64,000 nt of DNA, taken from positions 434,001 to 498,000 of the forward strand of contig SAUG01000056.1 of the NCBI GenBank assembly GCA_011316305.1. The letters are read 5' to 3'. The notes under the pieces are model-generated. The model did not search any database, was not told the DNA's origin, and saw only the letters and a program-made list of their open reading frames with translations. Below, in pieces: positions 22,581 to 34,653 of this stretch. Position 1 is the first letter of the stretch. The number at the start of each line of letters is the position of its first letter. Origin of the DNA: Rusavskia elegans (Eukaryota; Ascomycota; Lecanoromycetes; Teloschistales; Teloschistaceae). A program made the translations under genes and the position numbers.

Positions 22581-22990
22581 TATTACGTCCGCGATTCTAT
22601 AGAGATTCTATAGAAGAATTAGTTAGGTAAACGAGCCTAATTATCTATAGCCGCCTATAGCCGATATAGCTACCTTTCTAGACGGGACTTTTAGTAGACG
22701 GCTACCTATCGGCCTTTATAGCTACTTTTACTATATATATCGTTTATTACTCCTATAGATAGTTTCTCTCGTTAGTTATTAATATAATTATTAAATACGT
22801 CTCTACTATTCTCTTTTTATTTATTTTATAATAAAGATACCTCGTAATATTATAACCGTACTTTTATAGCTATATAGGATTAGTTATAATAACCTACGCT
22901 AGAACTTTCTTACTATTTAGTAGCTCGGACTACGTCTACGGCTATAGCTAGGCTCGAGCGTAACGCCCTCTGATATACAGGGACGTTATA
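22581..22990 (+). repeat. 3' LTR, gag-bearing element copy 1
   Basis: 410 bp, TATTACGTCCGCGATTCTAT to GGGACGTTATA. Near-identical in layout to the 5' LTR; differences are mostly transitions. Confidence 0.85.
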
Positions 22991-23196
22991 TAAAAAAGGA
23001 AATAGTTAAATAAAAGTAATTGACTGCGCTATAAATCTTGCCTGACGAACTATATACCTTTAGCTGTAAAAATTTCTTTATACGTAAAATATAATAATCG
23101 TTGCCGTATATAACGTTAATGAAATATATATATATATATATGAAAATTCAGTATAATCCTAAATAGAAACCTTCCAGAAAGAAAAGTTCTAATATT

Positions 23197-23819
23197 AAAA
23201 TAAAATTCTTTTTCTATATTAAAAGAGATTAATTTAGTATATTTTTTCTTTAATATTAGTATAGTGATATATATAGATAATATATTATTTCTAGACTATT
23301 ATTTTTTAATTTTTATAATTAATTAGATAATTTAATACCTTTCTCTATATTTTTATTTTTATTTTTTTCTATATTTTTATTGTTATCCGCTTTCGTTTCT
23401 TTTTCTATATTTTTATTCTAATTATTAAATATAATTCTTTTAATTAAATCTTTATCATCTCTAAATTTAGTATTATTCTATATAGAAAATACTCTTCTAT
23501 TATCTAATTTCTTTTATTAATTTTAATAATATTATCGCTATTTTTTTTCTCTTTTTAATAGAGAGATTTAATATATTTATTAGCCGTATTCCCGCTATAA
23601 CTAAATTTTTTAATAAATACCGTTTTATTCTTTTAGAGATTTAGCATTCTAGTAGACTAAAGCTAATAAATACCGATATAATAGATTATTCGTTATTAGA
23701 TAAAATTAATAATTAGGGCTATATACTTTATTAAAAGTATTTTATTCGGACTATTAATAGCGATTAAAGACTAGAAAAAATATTTGAAATAAACATTTTT
23801 ATAAAATATATAGCCTCCT
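23197..23819. other. RIP'd AT-rich DNA between two R copies
   Basis: Very AT-rich, with repeated TTTCTATATTTTTAT stretches and almost no CpA/TpG. It may belong to the upstream part of the Helitron. No motif was recognised. Confidence 0.4.
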
Positions 23820-23830
23820 GAAAAAGCTTC

Positions 23831-24809
23831 TATCTAGAATTATATTAAGTTTTCATATATATATATATATTTTATCAATATTATATACGGCAACGATTAT
23901 TGTATTTTATATATAGTAAAGAAAATTTTACAGCTAAAGATATATTCGTTAGGCAAAGTTTATAGCGCAGTTAATTACTTCTATTTGACTATTTTCTTTT
24001 TTATTCGATTACGAATCCTCTACTATATAAATATAACTTCGTTACTCGCTGTCTTCGGTCTATCAGTCTTTTCTCGATATTATAAATAATTAGAAGTATC
24101 TAATATTTCCGCTATATCTACTTACTATACTGCGAAGTAATTATCTATACTCGTCGTATCGGCTGTACTTATTATATAACCTGTATCTAAACGTTCCGCT
24201 AAACTATTAAAGTACTTTTTAATCTATCTAGTTTTAAAAGGGTCGCTAGGTAGTACGCTAGCTACTATAGCTAGAAGCTTTACCCGGTCGATTAAATTAA
24301 AAGGGAATAGAGAGATTAGATAGTATATTTTAAAAGTAGTAAGGAAGAAATTTAGATTAAAGTCGAAATAGATTGCTTTAGCTATAACGAAGTAGTCGAT
24401 AACTACGCGGGTAGATATAGTTATTACGGATATACTACCGTCTAGTTTAGCTAATAACTATAACTATTACGGGAATATCTACGTACGTAAAGGCTTTTAG
24501 TAACTTATATTATTTACGAAGGGTATTATAAAGCTTATATTATAGGTAAAAGAAAAAGAAACGATAAATATAAGATATATTTATCTATAAAAACTTCTAT
24601 ATTAGTTAAATTATCGATAGAAAGATATATTATATTACTAAGTAAATTTAAAATAAAAATCTATAGAAAAAACGGTTATTAATATTAACTAAACTAGAAT
24701 ATAAATTTTACTACCGTATATTTAATATTAGTATATCAACGTTTAATTTACTCACCGAACCACTGGTTCACCGGGTACCAAAACCAAAACAAATTAACTA
24801 AATACTTTT
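23831..24809 (-). mobile_element. retroposon R, copy 4, minus strand
   Basis: Flanked by an 11-bp duplication (GAAAAAGCTTC at 23820-23830, AAAAAAGCTTC at 24810-24820; the one difference is G/A). The head reads, on the minus strand, GTTTTGGTTTTGGTACCCGG at about 24788-24767. The ORF runs leftwards from about 24580. At about 23990 this copy keeps CAA where copies 1-3 have TAA, showing that the earlier 'stop' is RIP-made; its true terminal TGA is itself mutated to TAA. It faces copy 2, so together they imitate a large inverted-repeat transposon, but each has its own target duplication. Confidence 0.75.
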
Positions 24810-27800
24810 AAAAAAGCTTCGTTTAGAACTTTTTAATTTATTTCGAGTATCTATTTTCGTAGATTACGATAATATTATCGATAAAGAAAAAGAGTGTTAT
24901 AAATTTATAAATAAAGAAATACTTAATATCTAGAATCTACTAGAAACCTATATTTGCTAGTATATTCCAAAAATAGTAGAACTAGAGCGCTAGCAATTAT
25001 TTAAGCTCGTATAAAGCGCGGAATAGAAGGAATAGGATATCTTTCGATCCATTCTACCTTTAAATTAGTTTATAATTGGTAGATTTATTAATCTCGCTAT
25101 TCGGAAAGATATTAATAGTATTATTTTATCGGGGTTAAAAGCCGAAGAATATAACGATTACTATTAAAAAACGAAAGATCCGAATAGCTAATATCCCTAC
25201 GTAGGTATTTATTTTAGTATTCTAGAAATCTCTTATAGTATAGAGCCGTACCTTTTGTTTAGTTAGAAATCTCTGGTTATCGAATTTATATTTAAATATC
25301 TAGATTAAAGAAATTAGAATCATGCTTTTTTAGTAGTATAATCGGTAGTAATTTCCTTCTAAATTATCTTTTTTTAGAGGATTTTAATTTCTAGTATAAC
25401 GGCTTCTATAAAACTTTACTTTAACGGATAATTAATTAAATATAATATTGGAATTCGAATTACTGATGACTATCCGCTTTATTAGAACTGCAGTAATATA
25501 ATCGAATATTAAAACTTTCGATTCGACTTTATATAACCGTTATAGTTGCCGTATCGTTAGCGTTTAACGTTTTAATTTTAAAAATAATTTATCCAGAATT
25601 AATATACGCTTTATATATTTATATACCGTTTTTGAAATACGAATTAGACTAGAAATAAAATTATTACGGTTAAATAGAAATTTTTATATATCGGACTATT
25701 GAACTATATAGTAGATTGATATAATATTATATAAATTATCTATCTAAAAAAAGTTTTACCTCCTATTTTGAATTCTAATTTATCTAAATCGATTATCCGA
25801 ATTTATTTATTATTATAATAATACTAGTCTTTTCTATTTTAATTCTAATATCTTTTTTACTAGATCTTTTAGTCCTTTTATAATAGTTCTTTTCGCTCGA
25901 TTCTAGTATTACTATAATACTTTCGCGACGAGTCTATTTTCGTTATATAGATATCTATATTTATATAGTATTCTAGAAGTTAAATTTCCCGAATCGACTT
26001 TTTTCAATCTATTAAATATATCGTATCTTTTAAAATAAGGTCTTTTATATTCTATTCTCTTTTCTATTAAGCTACTAATTTAAATTTACTTCTAGATAGA
26101 TATATCTCCTTTAAAGTAACGCGTATCTATTCCGAAACGACCCGTATTAATAGAAATAGACCTAAATAGCCGGCTGTAATATCGTAGATACTATAATAAT
26201 AAAGATATATTAGTAAATAAAAGATTACAATATTTATCGCCTTTAAATCTATAGTAGCTATAGCTAGTACCTGCTCTATAATATATTTACTAGCTCTAGA
26301 TTTAATTTCTATTTTAATAATTTTTGTTATATTCTATATACCGCTCTCTTTATATAGAAAATAAAGAATGTTCCGAAATTATCTATATTTTTTAGTATAC
26401 TAGACAGGTATAGCTTTAGGTCTACGTTTTATTTCGGCTAGACAATATATTATATTCTATCTATTATACGTCCAAGAGTATAAATAAAAATAATAATAAT
26501 AGTAATAGCTAGAGTAATATTAATTCTAATTCCGATATTAATAATAATAATAATTACTATTTTTATTCTAATTATTTCTTCGATCTTCCTACTACTAACG
26601 AGATCGATATTAAATTCGGTAAAAATCTGTTTTTAATACCGCGTTAAATAAACTAAAATATATAATAATAGTAATAATAATTATAATAGCCGAATTAAAA
26701 AGATAATAATTCTAAAAACGAAAATATTAAAAATAGTAATAGGTTTCCGCTATACTCTTTATAACCTCTACTTTAAAAAAAAGAAAAGTAGTAAAATACT
26801 AGTAAGGAAATAGATCCGATAGAATAATATAAAGCTGTTAATAGCTAGCTTAATAATTAGAGCCGTTAATACTATTAAAAAAGATCTTACCCTATTATAT
26901 ATAAGTCGCGGTATTCGAAAATAGTATCCTATAATACTAGGTCGTATAGAAATAATTCTATTAGCTAGTATCGGATAGTATATATTAGTTACGGCGCTAA
27001 ATATTAGATTAATAAAAGAGTCATAAAATCTTTTAAAGTCGCTACCGAATATAAAATATTCTATAAATAAAGAAAACCATAGTTTCTACTACTATAGCCG
27101 CCTTCGTAATTTTTAAAAGATTATATAACCCGAGAAAATAACTATAGCGCCTATTATCTAAAGAATATCCGTTAATCTAACGTATTTCTTACCTTTATAT
27201 CTTATTAAGCTACCGAAAACCTTCAATTACCTAGAAATAAACGAATTCTATTCTAGATTTAAAAGAAAATATACTATATATAAAGTTCCTTAGATAATAA
27301 ACGCGGTATACGGCTATAATATACCTAGATCTATATCTATAATCCTAGCTAGACAGTACGGTTATAGCGGGAAAAAAATAGAAATTTAGATTACGGGCTA
27401 ATACAGGAATTAATATATATATTTAATAAATATAGTCTATTTATCAGTATATTTAAAATTATATAAACAATAATTCGAAAATATAAATAAATAGTAAATC
27501 GAAATCTACTTTATATTTAATTTAATATCTATATAGAATTTATAATAGATTAAAATACTAATAAACGACGTAAAAATTTATCTACTACTAATAATATTCT
27601 ATTACTAGTTCCGTCCAGATATATAATTTTCTATTTTCGAAATATTATTATCTATAAACGCGATAGAATAGATTTAAATTAATCGAACGTATATTATATT
27701 AATCCGAATTATATTTACTATATATCGTTCTACTATATATTACTATTTTTGAAAGATAATTCGAGATTTTATTAGAATTTAAAGTTTAAAAATAGCCGAA

Positions 27801-29753
27801 CTAAAGTAAATTAGCGGGATTTCTATTTATATTAGCTTTATAAAAAAGATATAGAACTTAATACGCTTTATTATAGCAGGCGTCTCTTTTTGTAAATTAT
27901 AGTCGATACTTTTATAGTATATAATTAGATAGAATTTAATTAATAGCGACGGAATTAAAAGATAATTCCAATAGATCTATATTAAAATATTAAAAATATA
28001 TTAATTTAAAATAATATTAATCTATAAAATATCGACAATCGGATAATATTAAATTTATTAAATATACGAGATAATCGTTTTATATATAAATTTATAATAG
28101 ATTTAAAAGTATTTGTTAAATATTATAGTAACCCGTCGCTATTTATAACTATAATAACGAATCTAAAATAGCTATGGTATAAAATTGAAAATCGGATTAA
28201 TTTAATAAAATAAACGTTTTATTTACGGTAGTAGTCGTTATTAATAGAATATAAAAAGAGTTTATTCGAAAAATATAAAGATTCGATTTAAATAATAAAA
28301 TATTAAAAACGGGTCTTTTATATATATATATTTTTTTATCTTTTAAAAATAATAGTAGCTTCTATAATTTCGATAATATCGATACTATTATTATAGCGGA
28401 ATTATCTTTTTTCGGTTTTAATCCGTCTAGCCGATGAAGAGAAACTATTAAAAATATTATAATATATAGTCTTTATAGTATAGCGATATCTAATACGCCT
28501 TATATATAACTATTAAATGATAGTAGATTTATCCGATATAGTAAAGGATTCCCGAAATAGTTCCGGTTCTATACTACTATTAGTTCGGATAGATATCCGA
28601 TTTATCGAAAATCTAATAATAGGCGTATTTAAATCTATAATAGCTAGATTTTAACCGATTTCTAATTCGATAATCGATAGGTAATACTATATAACTCGTA
28701 TCTATCCACAAAATACGACTATTATCTTAATATCGGGATATACAATAGCGTTAAAACGGGATAGTATATCTATAAATATATCTATAAAAGTTATAATCTC
28801 GAGATAATTCGGCTTAAAATTAAAACGGAAAATAATAAAATTATATACTATATTAGTAGTCGTATTATTAACCCGTCTATAGTAATCTATATACTATTAA
28901 AGTTCCGAAAATATTAAAAATAGCTATCTATATAATATCTATATCTTTTCCAGTCTAATAAATATTTAATTAACCTTTAAAAAAAAATTAATAAAACGGA
29001 GTTATAGAATACTACTATTAAAAATAAATTAATTCTAATAATATAGTTCGAATATAATATAACTAATACGAATAATCGAAATATTTTATAAAAAGACTTT
29101 CTATAAAAGTATATATTTAATTCGAAAATATAATAATAACAGCTAAAGCGATTTTTTTTTTAATTAGCCGAATCTTTTATTATAATTCTTTTATAGGTAA
29201 ATACTATTTTTTATAGATACTATTTTTTTTTATTTCTAAAATAACTAGTTTTAAAAATCTAAAGATATATTTAAATTAAATATATAAAATCTTTCGGGAT
29301 ATATATTTTACCCGCGATTTTATTAAAAATAATAAAAAATAGTTCTTTTATTTCGAAGAAACTATAGTATTTTTTACCGGATTTTAACTTTAGAATCTAT
29401 AAGTTACTATCTATATCTATAATTTTCTAGTTCGGTTTTAAATATTTTAGAAAAAGTTTCGGGAAAATATCTATAGCGATTTTATATATTAATTCCGGGA
29501 AAAGAGTTTAATATATCCGCTAGATATAGAATACTCGGAATATAACTATAGTTTATATTTAATCGAGAATATACAAGATAATATAGGATATAAATTATAA
29601 AATTCTAATCTATCGAAATATATATATATCTGGAATTAATAGCGAGGAAATCGGCTGATTATATTCGAATTAGATTATAATTCGGTTATATAGGCGTAGA
29701 TATTAGAAGATAATATTAATTTCTTAAATAAAGGTTAACGCGCGGCTTTTAAT

Positions 29754-30220
29754 TAGACTGGCTACTTCGGGTCGGATTTCCGTCGAATTTTATAATCCGA
29801 CCCGATTTTTTAGCGAATCGAATCGGTTCGATTTATTAAACGGTCGAATCCGGGTCGAATTTAGATTAAATCCGGATACCCGCTAAACTTTCTATATATA
29901 GTATTATTTTATATATATCAATATATTAAATATATATTTTGGATAATATATTAAATTAATATATTTATATTTACTAGAACCTTTTCTAATAGCGTAGTTA
30001 ATTAATTAGGATTTTTTTAAATAAACCGATATAAATTTTATACTAGAGTTATATTTTTATACTAGTGTTTAGCGCTAAAATTTTATTTTAACGGGTTAAA
30101 TCGGATTAGTTAACTTGGATTTAAAATTCGGTCGGGTTAGATTATATTTTCGTCTAATCCGATTCGAATCGGGTCGGTTTAGCTAATCCGGATTCGAAAT
30201 CCGATCCGACGGCTAATCTA
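29754..30220. mobile_element. hAT-type MITE in the Helitron, 467 bp
   Basis: Starts TAGACTGGCTACTTCGGGTC and ends GACGGCTAATCTA. The 8-bp duplications are CTTTTAAT (29746-29753) and TTTTTAAT (30221-30228), differing by one C/T change. Same family as 7465-7887, with GGGTCGGATT-type subterminal repeats. Confidence 0.85.
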
Positions 30221-30290
30221 TTTTTAATTATATTATCTCGAATAATATAGATAATAATAGAATTAAAAAGTAATTTTTCTTTCTATATAG

Positions 30291-30705
30291 TATTACGTCC
30301 ACGATTCCATAGAAGTACGCTAAAGGATTGACTATATAAACGAATCTAATTAACTATAGTTGTTTATAGCCGCTATAGCCGACCTCTATATAAAAGCTCT
30401 TAGCGGACGGCTACCTATCGGTACTATCGGCTATTTTTACTATATATATCGCTCTTTACTTCTATTAGATAACTTCTCTTGTTAATCGTTAATATAATTA
30501 TTAAATACGTCTCTACTATTCTTTTTTTAATTATCTATATAATATAGACGCCTTATAATATTGTAACCGTACCTTCGCGGCTATATAGAATTAGTTACGA
30601 TAACTTATACTAGGACTCCTTTACTAATTAGTAGCTCGGACTACTTACGCCTACGGCTATAGCTAGGTTTAAGCGTAACGTCCTTTAATATATAAAGACG
30701 TTATA
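30291..30705 (+). repeat. 5' LTR, gag-bearing element copy 2
   Basis: 415 bp, TATTACGTCCACGATTCCAT to AAAGACGTTATA, with the shared CTCGGACTAC and GCTAGGTTTAAGCGTAACG landmarks. Confidence 0.85.
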
Positions 30706-30789
30706 CTTTAATAATTTACTATATTAGTCTCGTTATTCTACTCTATAGATCGAAGCGATACTATTAGAACGGCTACGCCTAATATCTAT

Positions 30790-31960
30790 AAAGGAAATAA
30801 AGGATCCTTAAAACTTTAGTTTATTTAAATAAATATCTACTTCGTATTATATATAAACCAGTTTCTAAATAAAGTAATTAAAGTTCTATTTATAATTTTA
30901 TATCTAGGAAGGATAGCTTTTAACTAGGCGCGGCCCCGTATAGAAAACTATTTTAATAATCCGGAAAGTTAAAAGGAAAATAAAATATTATAAATCTTCT
31001 ATACCTTTAGTAATCTAATTACGGCTATAAAAAAAGCCTTCGGAAATAACAATAAAAATAGAGTAATAAAAAGGAAACTAATAGTTTTAAAGTAGTAGAA
31101 GTCGATAGCTATCTACGCTATTTAGTTTAGAATATTAGTATATAAAACGGACTAGGAAGATTTAACTCTAAAAGCCTACTTCTATAAAGGACTCTATATA
31201 CGAGTTAAAGAAACTATAGAAGTAATTAAAAAACTAGATTCGCTAGTATCCTTTATTAAAATAGCGACCAAAATTAATACTAGATAGTACGAAATATACC
31301 TAGATAAGTAGGCGCTTAATAAAATAGGACCCGCTAAAAGATAGCCTAAATAAAATCTAATAGAACTCGATACTACCGAAAATAGAAGGTCGCGGACTAA
31401 AGTTTATTACTTATATAGAAAAACGGGATATCTTAAAAGGAATTACCTAACTAAAAAAGTAATAGAGATAACCGAATACTAGCTTAAAGTAATAGACGAA
31501 TTACCTTAAAAAAAAAGCTAAAGATTACGTAATAGAAAGTTAGATAGCCTACTATAATAATAATTGCCTTATCTATCTATCGGATAAAGATAGTATAGGG
31601 TAGTACCCTATAGAACTAAAAGAAGCGAAATAGAAGCTAATATTAGAATTTAAACTATATAAAACCGAAAAACCTCTTATAGTAGCGCTTAAAGTTAAAA
31701 TTGGAAGTTATAAAACTATAGTTCTAGTAAATAGAAAAAAAGAAATACTATATAGATAAATCTACGGATATATCTAAATCCTTCTATAATAAAATAATAG
31801 AATTATAGAGATAGAAGTTAAAATAAAGAATAGATTTATCGGAATTTTAAACTTTACGATAATCGAAAATAATCGATAGTATATCGTATTTAGAAACGAG
31901 TAGAAAGAGTCTATTTCCGGAATACCGGTATAAGAAAGTATAGTCGGAAGAAAGATAAAA
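30790..31960 (+). pseudogene. Gag relic of LTR copy 2
   Basis: Same reading as the gag relic at 20110-21330. It has A-L-K-A-Y-F-Y-K-G-L near 31165-31195, Q-Y-E-I-Y-L-D-K near 31290, the ruined zinc knuckle at 31395-31450 and a protease-like tail. Stops are again TAA/TAG at expected Gln or Trp positions. The parallel decay in separate copies shows that RIP acted on each of them. Confidence 0.7.
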
Positions 31961-33234
31961 CTATAAATAATATATCTTTATATATATAAAAATCTCCTAT
32001 AGAAAGAATTAGATATTACTTTAAGTACGGATTACGACTAAATTAGGGAAATTAATAACCTCTTTAAAAAGGGGGACGAGGTATAGGAAATAAAAATCTA
32101 GAAAGAATATTACTATCTACTTTTATAATTAGCGCTAAAATATAATAAAATCTAGGAGATAATCTAGAAATTATAGATAGAAGATATTAAAAAAATCTAT
32201 AGAAGTATTATTAAGTAAATAGAAAAGGCCGAATATAACTCTATACCCGGACTAGAAGAATATCTAGAAAAAGGAATTCTAGACTCTATATTTAGCGTAT
32301 AACTAAGGGACGAATGGTCTCTAATATTATTATCGTAGGACGAGATCGTCGCTAAGAAGCAAGAATTAGCGGAGATATTAGAAGACCTAGATATAATTTA
32401 TAATATCGATATATAATTTAGGATTAATAAAGAAATATAAAGGGATCTTTAACTAGATACTCTTTTACGCCCCGTCGTCTTCGGAGGTAGAGAATAATCG
32501 AATTCCTTTAAAAACCGATCTAAATTATCTGAATCGAAACCGGGAATAGATTTAATAGATATTTCTTACGCGGCTAGCGTAAAACTAACGGAGGAGTAGA
32601 ATATAACTAGATCGTTGAACTTATTAAAACGGGATAGGATACGTTACTTCTAAATAATAAAATTACTTTTACGTTTATCTAAAACGCGATAATAAGTAAT
32701 AAAATGCTTTTATTTTCTAAGAAGACGGTAAAGGTCTGATTTTTAAATAAGACGCTAATTACGGATTTCTTTTTCGGAATCTAGAAAAGATTCGATATAA
32801 TATTATATCTCGGTATATTTATTAAAGATATTTATAATATCCGAACGAAGTTTATTCTTTTTATTTTTAAAACGTTTCCTTAGATACGTTAGTAAAAGAG
32901 AAACGCGTATAAGAAGAAAGCGAATAATATAAATTATATTAGAAATTAAAAGATTATAAAACTTCTAGGCTTGAGTATACTCGCTATATATATTACTATC
33001 TACTTTATCCTTATACTCTTTTAAAGGATTATAAGTATAGAGACTATAGAGGAAAGATATAATAATACCTCTTACCTAAATTCGACGGAAAGACTTTAAA
33101 CGATTATCTCTTTAAAAATATATAATAATAATATTAAAGAAGGAAAGAAAGATAGTAAAGGAATATTAGGTTTTAGAAACCCCGTAGACGGAAGAACTAG
33201 ATACGAAGCGATATAGGGGAGCTATATTAAATCT

Positions 33235-34265
33235 ATAATTTTATAGAGGTACGCTAGAAAATTAGCTATATAAGCGAGTCTAATTAACTATAGTCGTCTA
33301 TAGTCGTTATAATCGACCTTTATATAAAGGCTTTTAGCGGACGGCTACCTATTAGTACTCTCGGCTACTTTTACTATATCAGCGAATCCTAAAATGGATT
33401 TTCAGATTAGACCGGCTGACAGCTATTTTAATGCAAATAATCCAAAAATCCAAATAATCCAAAAATCTAAAAAGCGGATTTTCGATAGATTAAAGCTCTA
33501 ATAGTATCTATAGTACGAATATCTACTTAGTAAGCAGCCTAAAATAGAATCTATATATAAGCTAAAAATAAACCTATATAACCTAACTCGAAAATAAGGT
33601 TTAGCGGCCGCCGCTAAAAGCGGGAATAACGGAAGTCGAATATCTATTTAATAAACTACGCTAGACCTAATCTAGTTAGATTCTAGTAAGAAAACCTAAT
33701 ATTAACGATCTAGAGGAAGCTAGCCTAGCGGTATATATAGGCGTATATAGGCCTACTAACTAATAAAGACTTAAACGAATTTAAAATCGAATCTCTAAAT
33801 CTTTTCAGCCGTCTTAGCCGTTCAGCCGTCTTAGCCGTTCAGCCGTCTTAGCCGTCTTAGCCGCGTAGCTATATAGCTTCGGGTATATCCGAGACCGGCT
33901 GATAAGCCGCTTGTAAGCCGCTCTTAGCCGTACCGGCTAAGAACCGGCTAAGACGGCTAAGACGGCTAAAACCGGCTTCAAGCCGGTTTTAGAAAATGCT
34001 GATATATATATATCGCTCCTTATTCCTATTAGATAGTTTCTCTTATTAGTCGTTAATATAATTATTAAATACGTCTTTACTATTCTCTTTTTAATTACCT
34101 ACGTAACGTAGACGCCTCGTAATATCGTAACCGTATCTTCGCGGCTACGTAGAATTAGTTATAATAATCTACGCTAGAATTCCTTTACTATTTAGTAGCT
34201 CGGACTATACCTACGGCTGTAGCTAGGTTCGAACGTAACGCCCTTTGACGTATAAGGACGTTATA
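33235..34265 (+). repeat. 3' LTR of copy 2, split by a MITE
   Basis: LTR halves 33235-33379 and 34002-34265 join across the MITE within the run ACTATATATATCGC, giving about 410 bp. It ends AAGGACGTTATA next to the TATAG duplication. Confidence 0.8.
33380..34001. mobile_element. 622-bp hairpin-rich MITE in an LTR
   Basis: The termini are inverted and imperfect: CAGCGAATCCTAAAA at the left and TTTTAGAAAATGCTG at the right. It lies in an AT run, so the duplication is blurred; comparing with intact LTRs, about 6 extra AT bases flank it. The right third has direct repeats of AGCCGTCTTAGCCGTTC (about 33808-33880) followed by complementary CGGCTAAGACGGCTAAGACG (about 33935-33970), which would fold into a long GC-rich hairpin. 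It keeps more CpA/TpG and GC than its surroundings. It is non-coding. Confidence 0.75.
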
Positions 34266-34653
34266 TATAGCCTAGCCGGTATTAAAAAGACGTTTCTATA
34301 TAAATATCTTTACTACTATTTTCGAATATATAGAGAAATTATTATTTATATAACTTTTTCGAATATTATAATATTTCTTCTTTTTAATAGATAAACATTA
34401 TATTTTTAATTTAAAATTTCGCATAAATTCTAGAAGATATAGCGTATTCGATTTCGAATAATATAATTCTAGACTAACGAATTCGGAAAACGATAATAAT
34501 TATTTAAAATAAAATTTCGATATATTATAAATATTATTATATAGCTATAGATTAAATATTCCGAGAATTATTTAATAATAATAATTAACTTTTCGGCGGG
34601 AAACGGATAATTTTAGATAATAACTTTATATAGATTCTGTCTATTATTTAAAG

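Larger units (their letters stand above)
19644..22990 (+). mobile_element. gag-bearing LTR retrotransposon (3.35 kb), copy 1
   Basis: The LTRs (19644-20052 and 22581-22990) start TGTTACGTCC/TATTACGTCC and end GATATTATA/GACGTTATA. The flanking 5-bp duplications are TAAAG (19639-19643) and TAAAA (22991-22995), differing by one G-to-A change. The internal part is only about 2.5 kb. It holds a gag relic and protease-like sequence, but I saw no RT or integrase motif. This fits a gag-only, non-autonomous element (TR-GAG type), relying on an autonomous relative for reverse transcription. A purine-rich tract (AGAGGAGG) precedes the 3' LTR. The element sits inside retroposon R copy 2. Confidence 0.85.
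18887..23183 (+). mobile_element. retroposon R, copy 2, split by an LTR element
   Basis: Flanked by AAGTTCTAGTATT (18874-18886) and AAGTTCTAATATT (23184-23196); the single difference is a G/A change as RIP makes. Removing the LTR element at 19644-22990 and one copy of its duplication leaves about 945 bp, matching copy 3. The ORF starts near 19107. The LTR element entered within its last conserved codons (...R-F-V-I-A/E-N-K), and the frame resumes at 22996 with GGAAATAGTTAA. The head reads GTTTTGGTTTTGGTACCCGG. Confidence 0.8.
30291..34265 (+). mobile_element. gag-bearing LTR retrotransposon, copy 2, in the Helitron
   Basis: Flanked by perfect 5-bp duplications TATAG (30286-30290 and 34266-34270). 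The LTRs are 30291-30705 and 33235-34265, the latter holding a 622-bp MITE. Without the MITE the element is about 3.35 kb, the same size as copy 1. The internal part has the same gag relic, with zinc knuckle Y-L-Y-R-K-T-G-Y-L-K-R-N-Y near 31395-31450, and the protease-like end near 31880. No RT or integrase was seen. A purine-rich ATAGGGGAGC precedes the 3' LTR. Confidence 0.85.

Noticed and set aside
18887..24809. One large DNA transposon with ~900-bp terminal inverted repeats
   Set aside because: Each arm has its own target duplication and also occurs alone elsewhere (3555-4478, 54660-55607).
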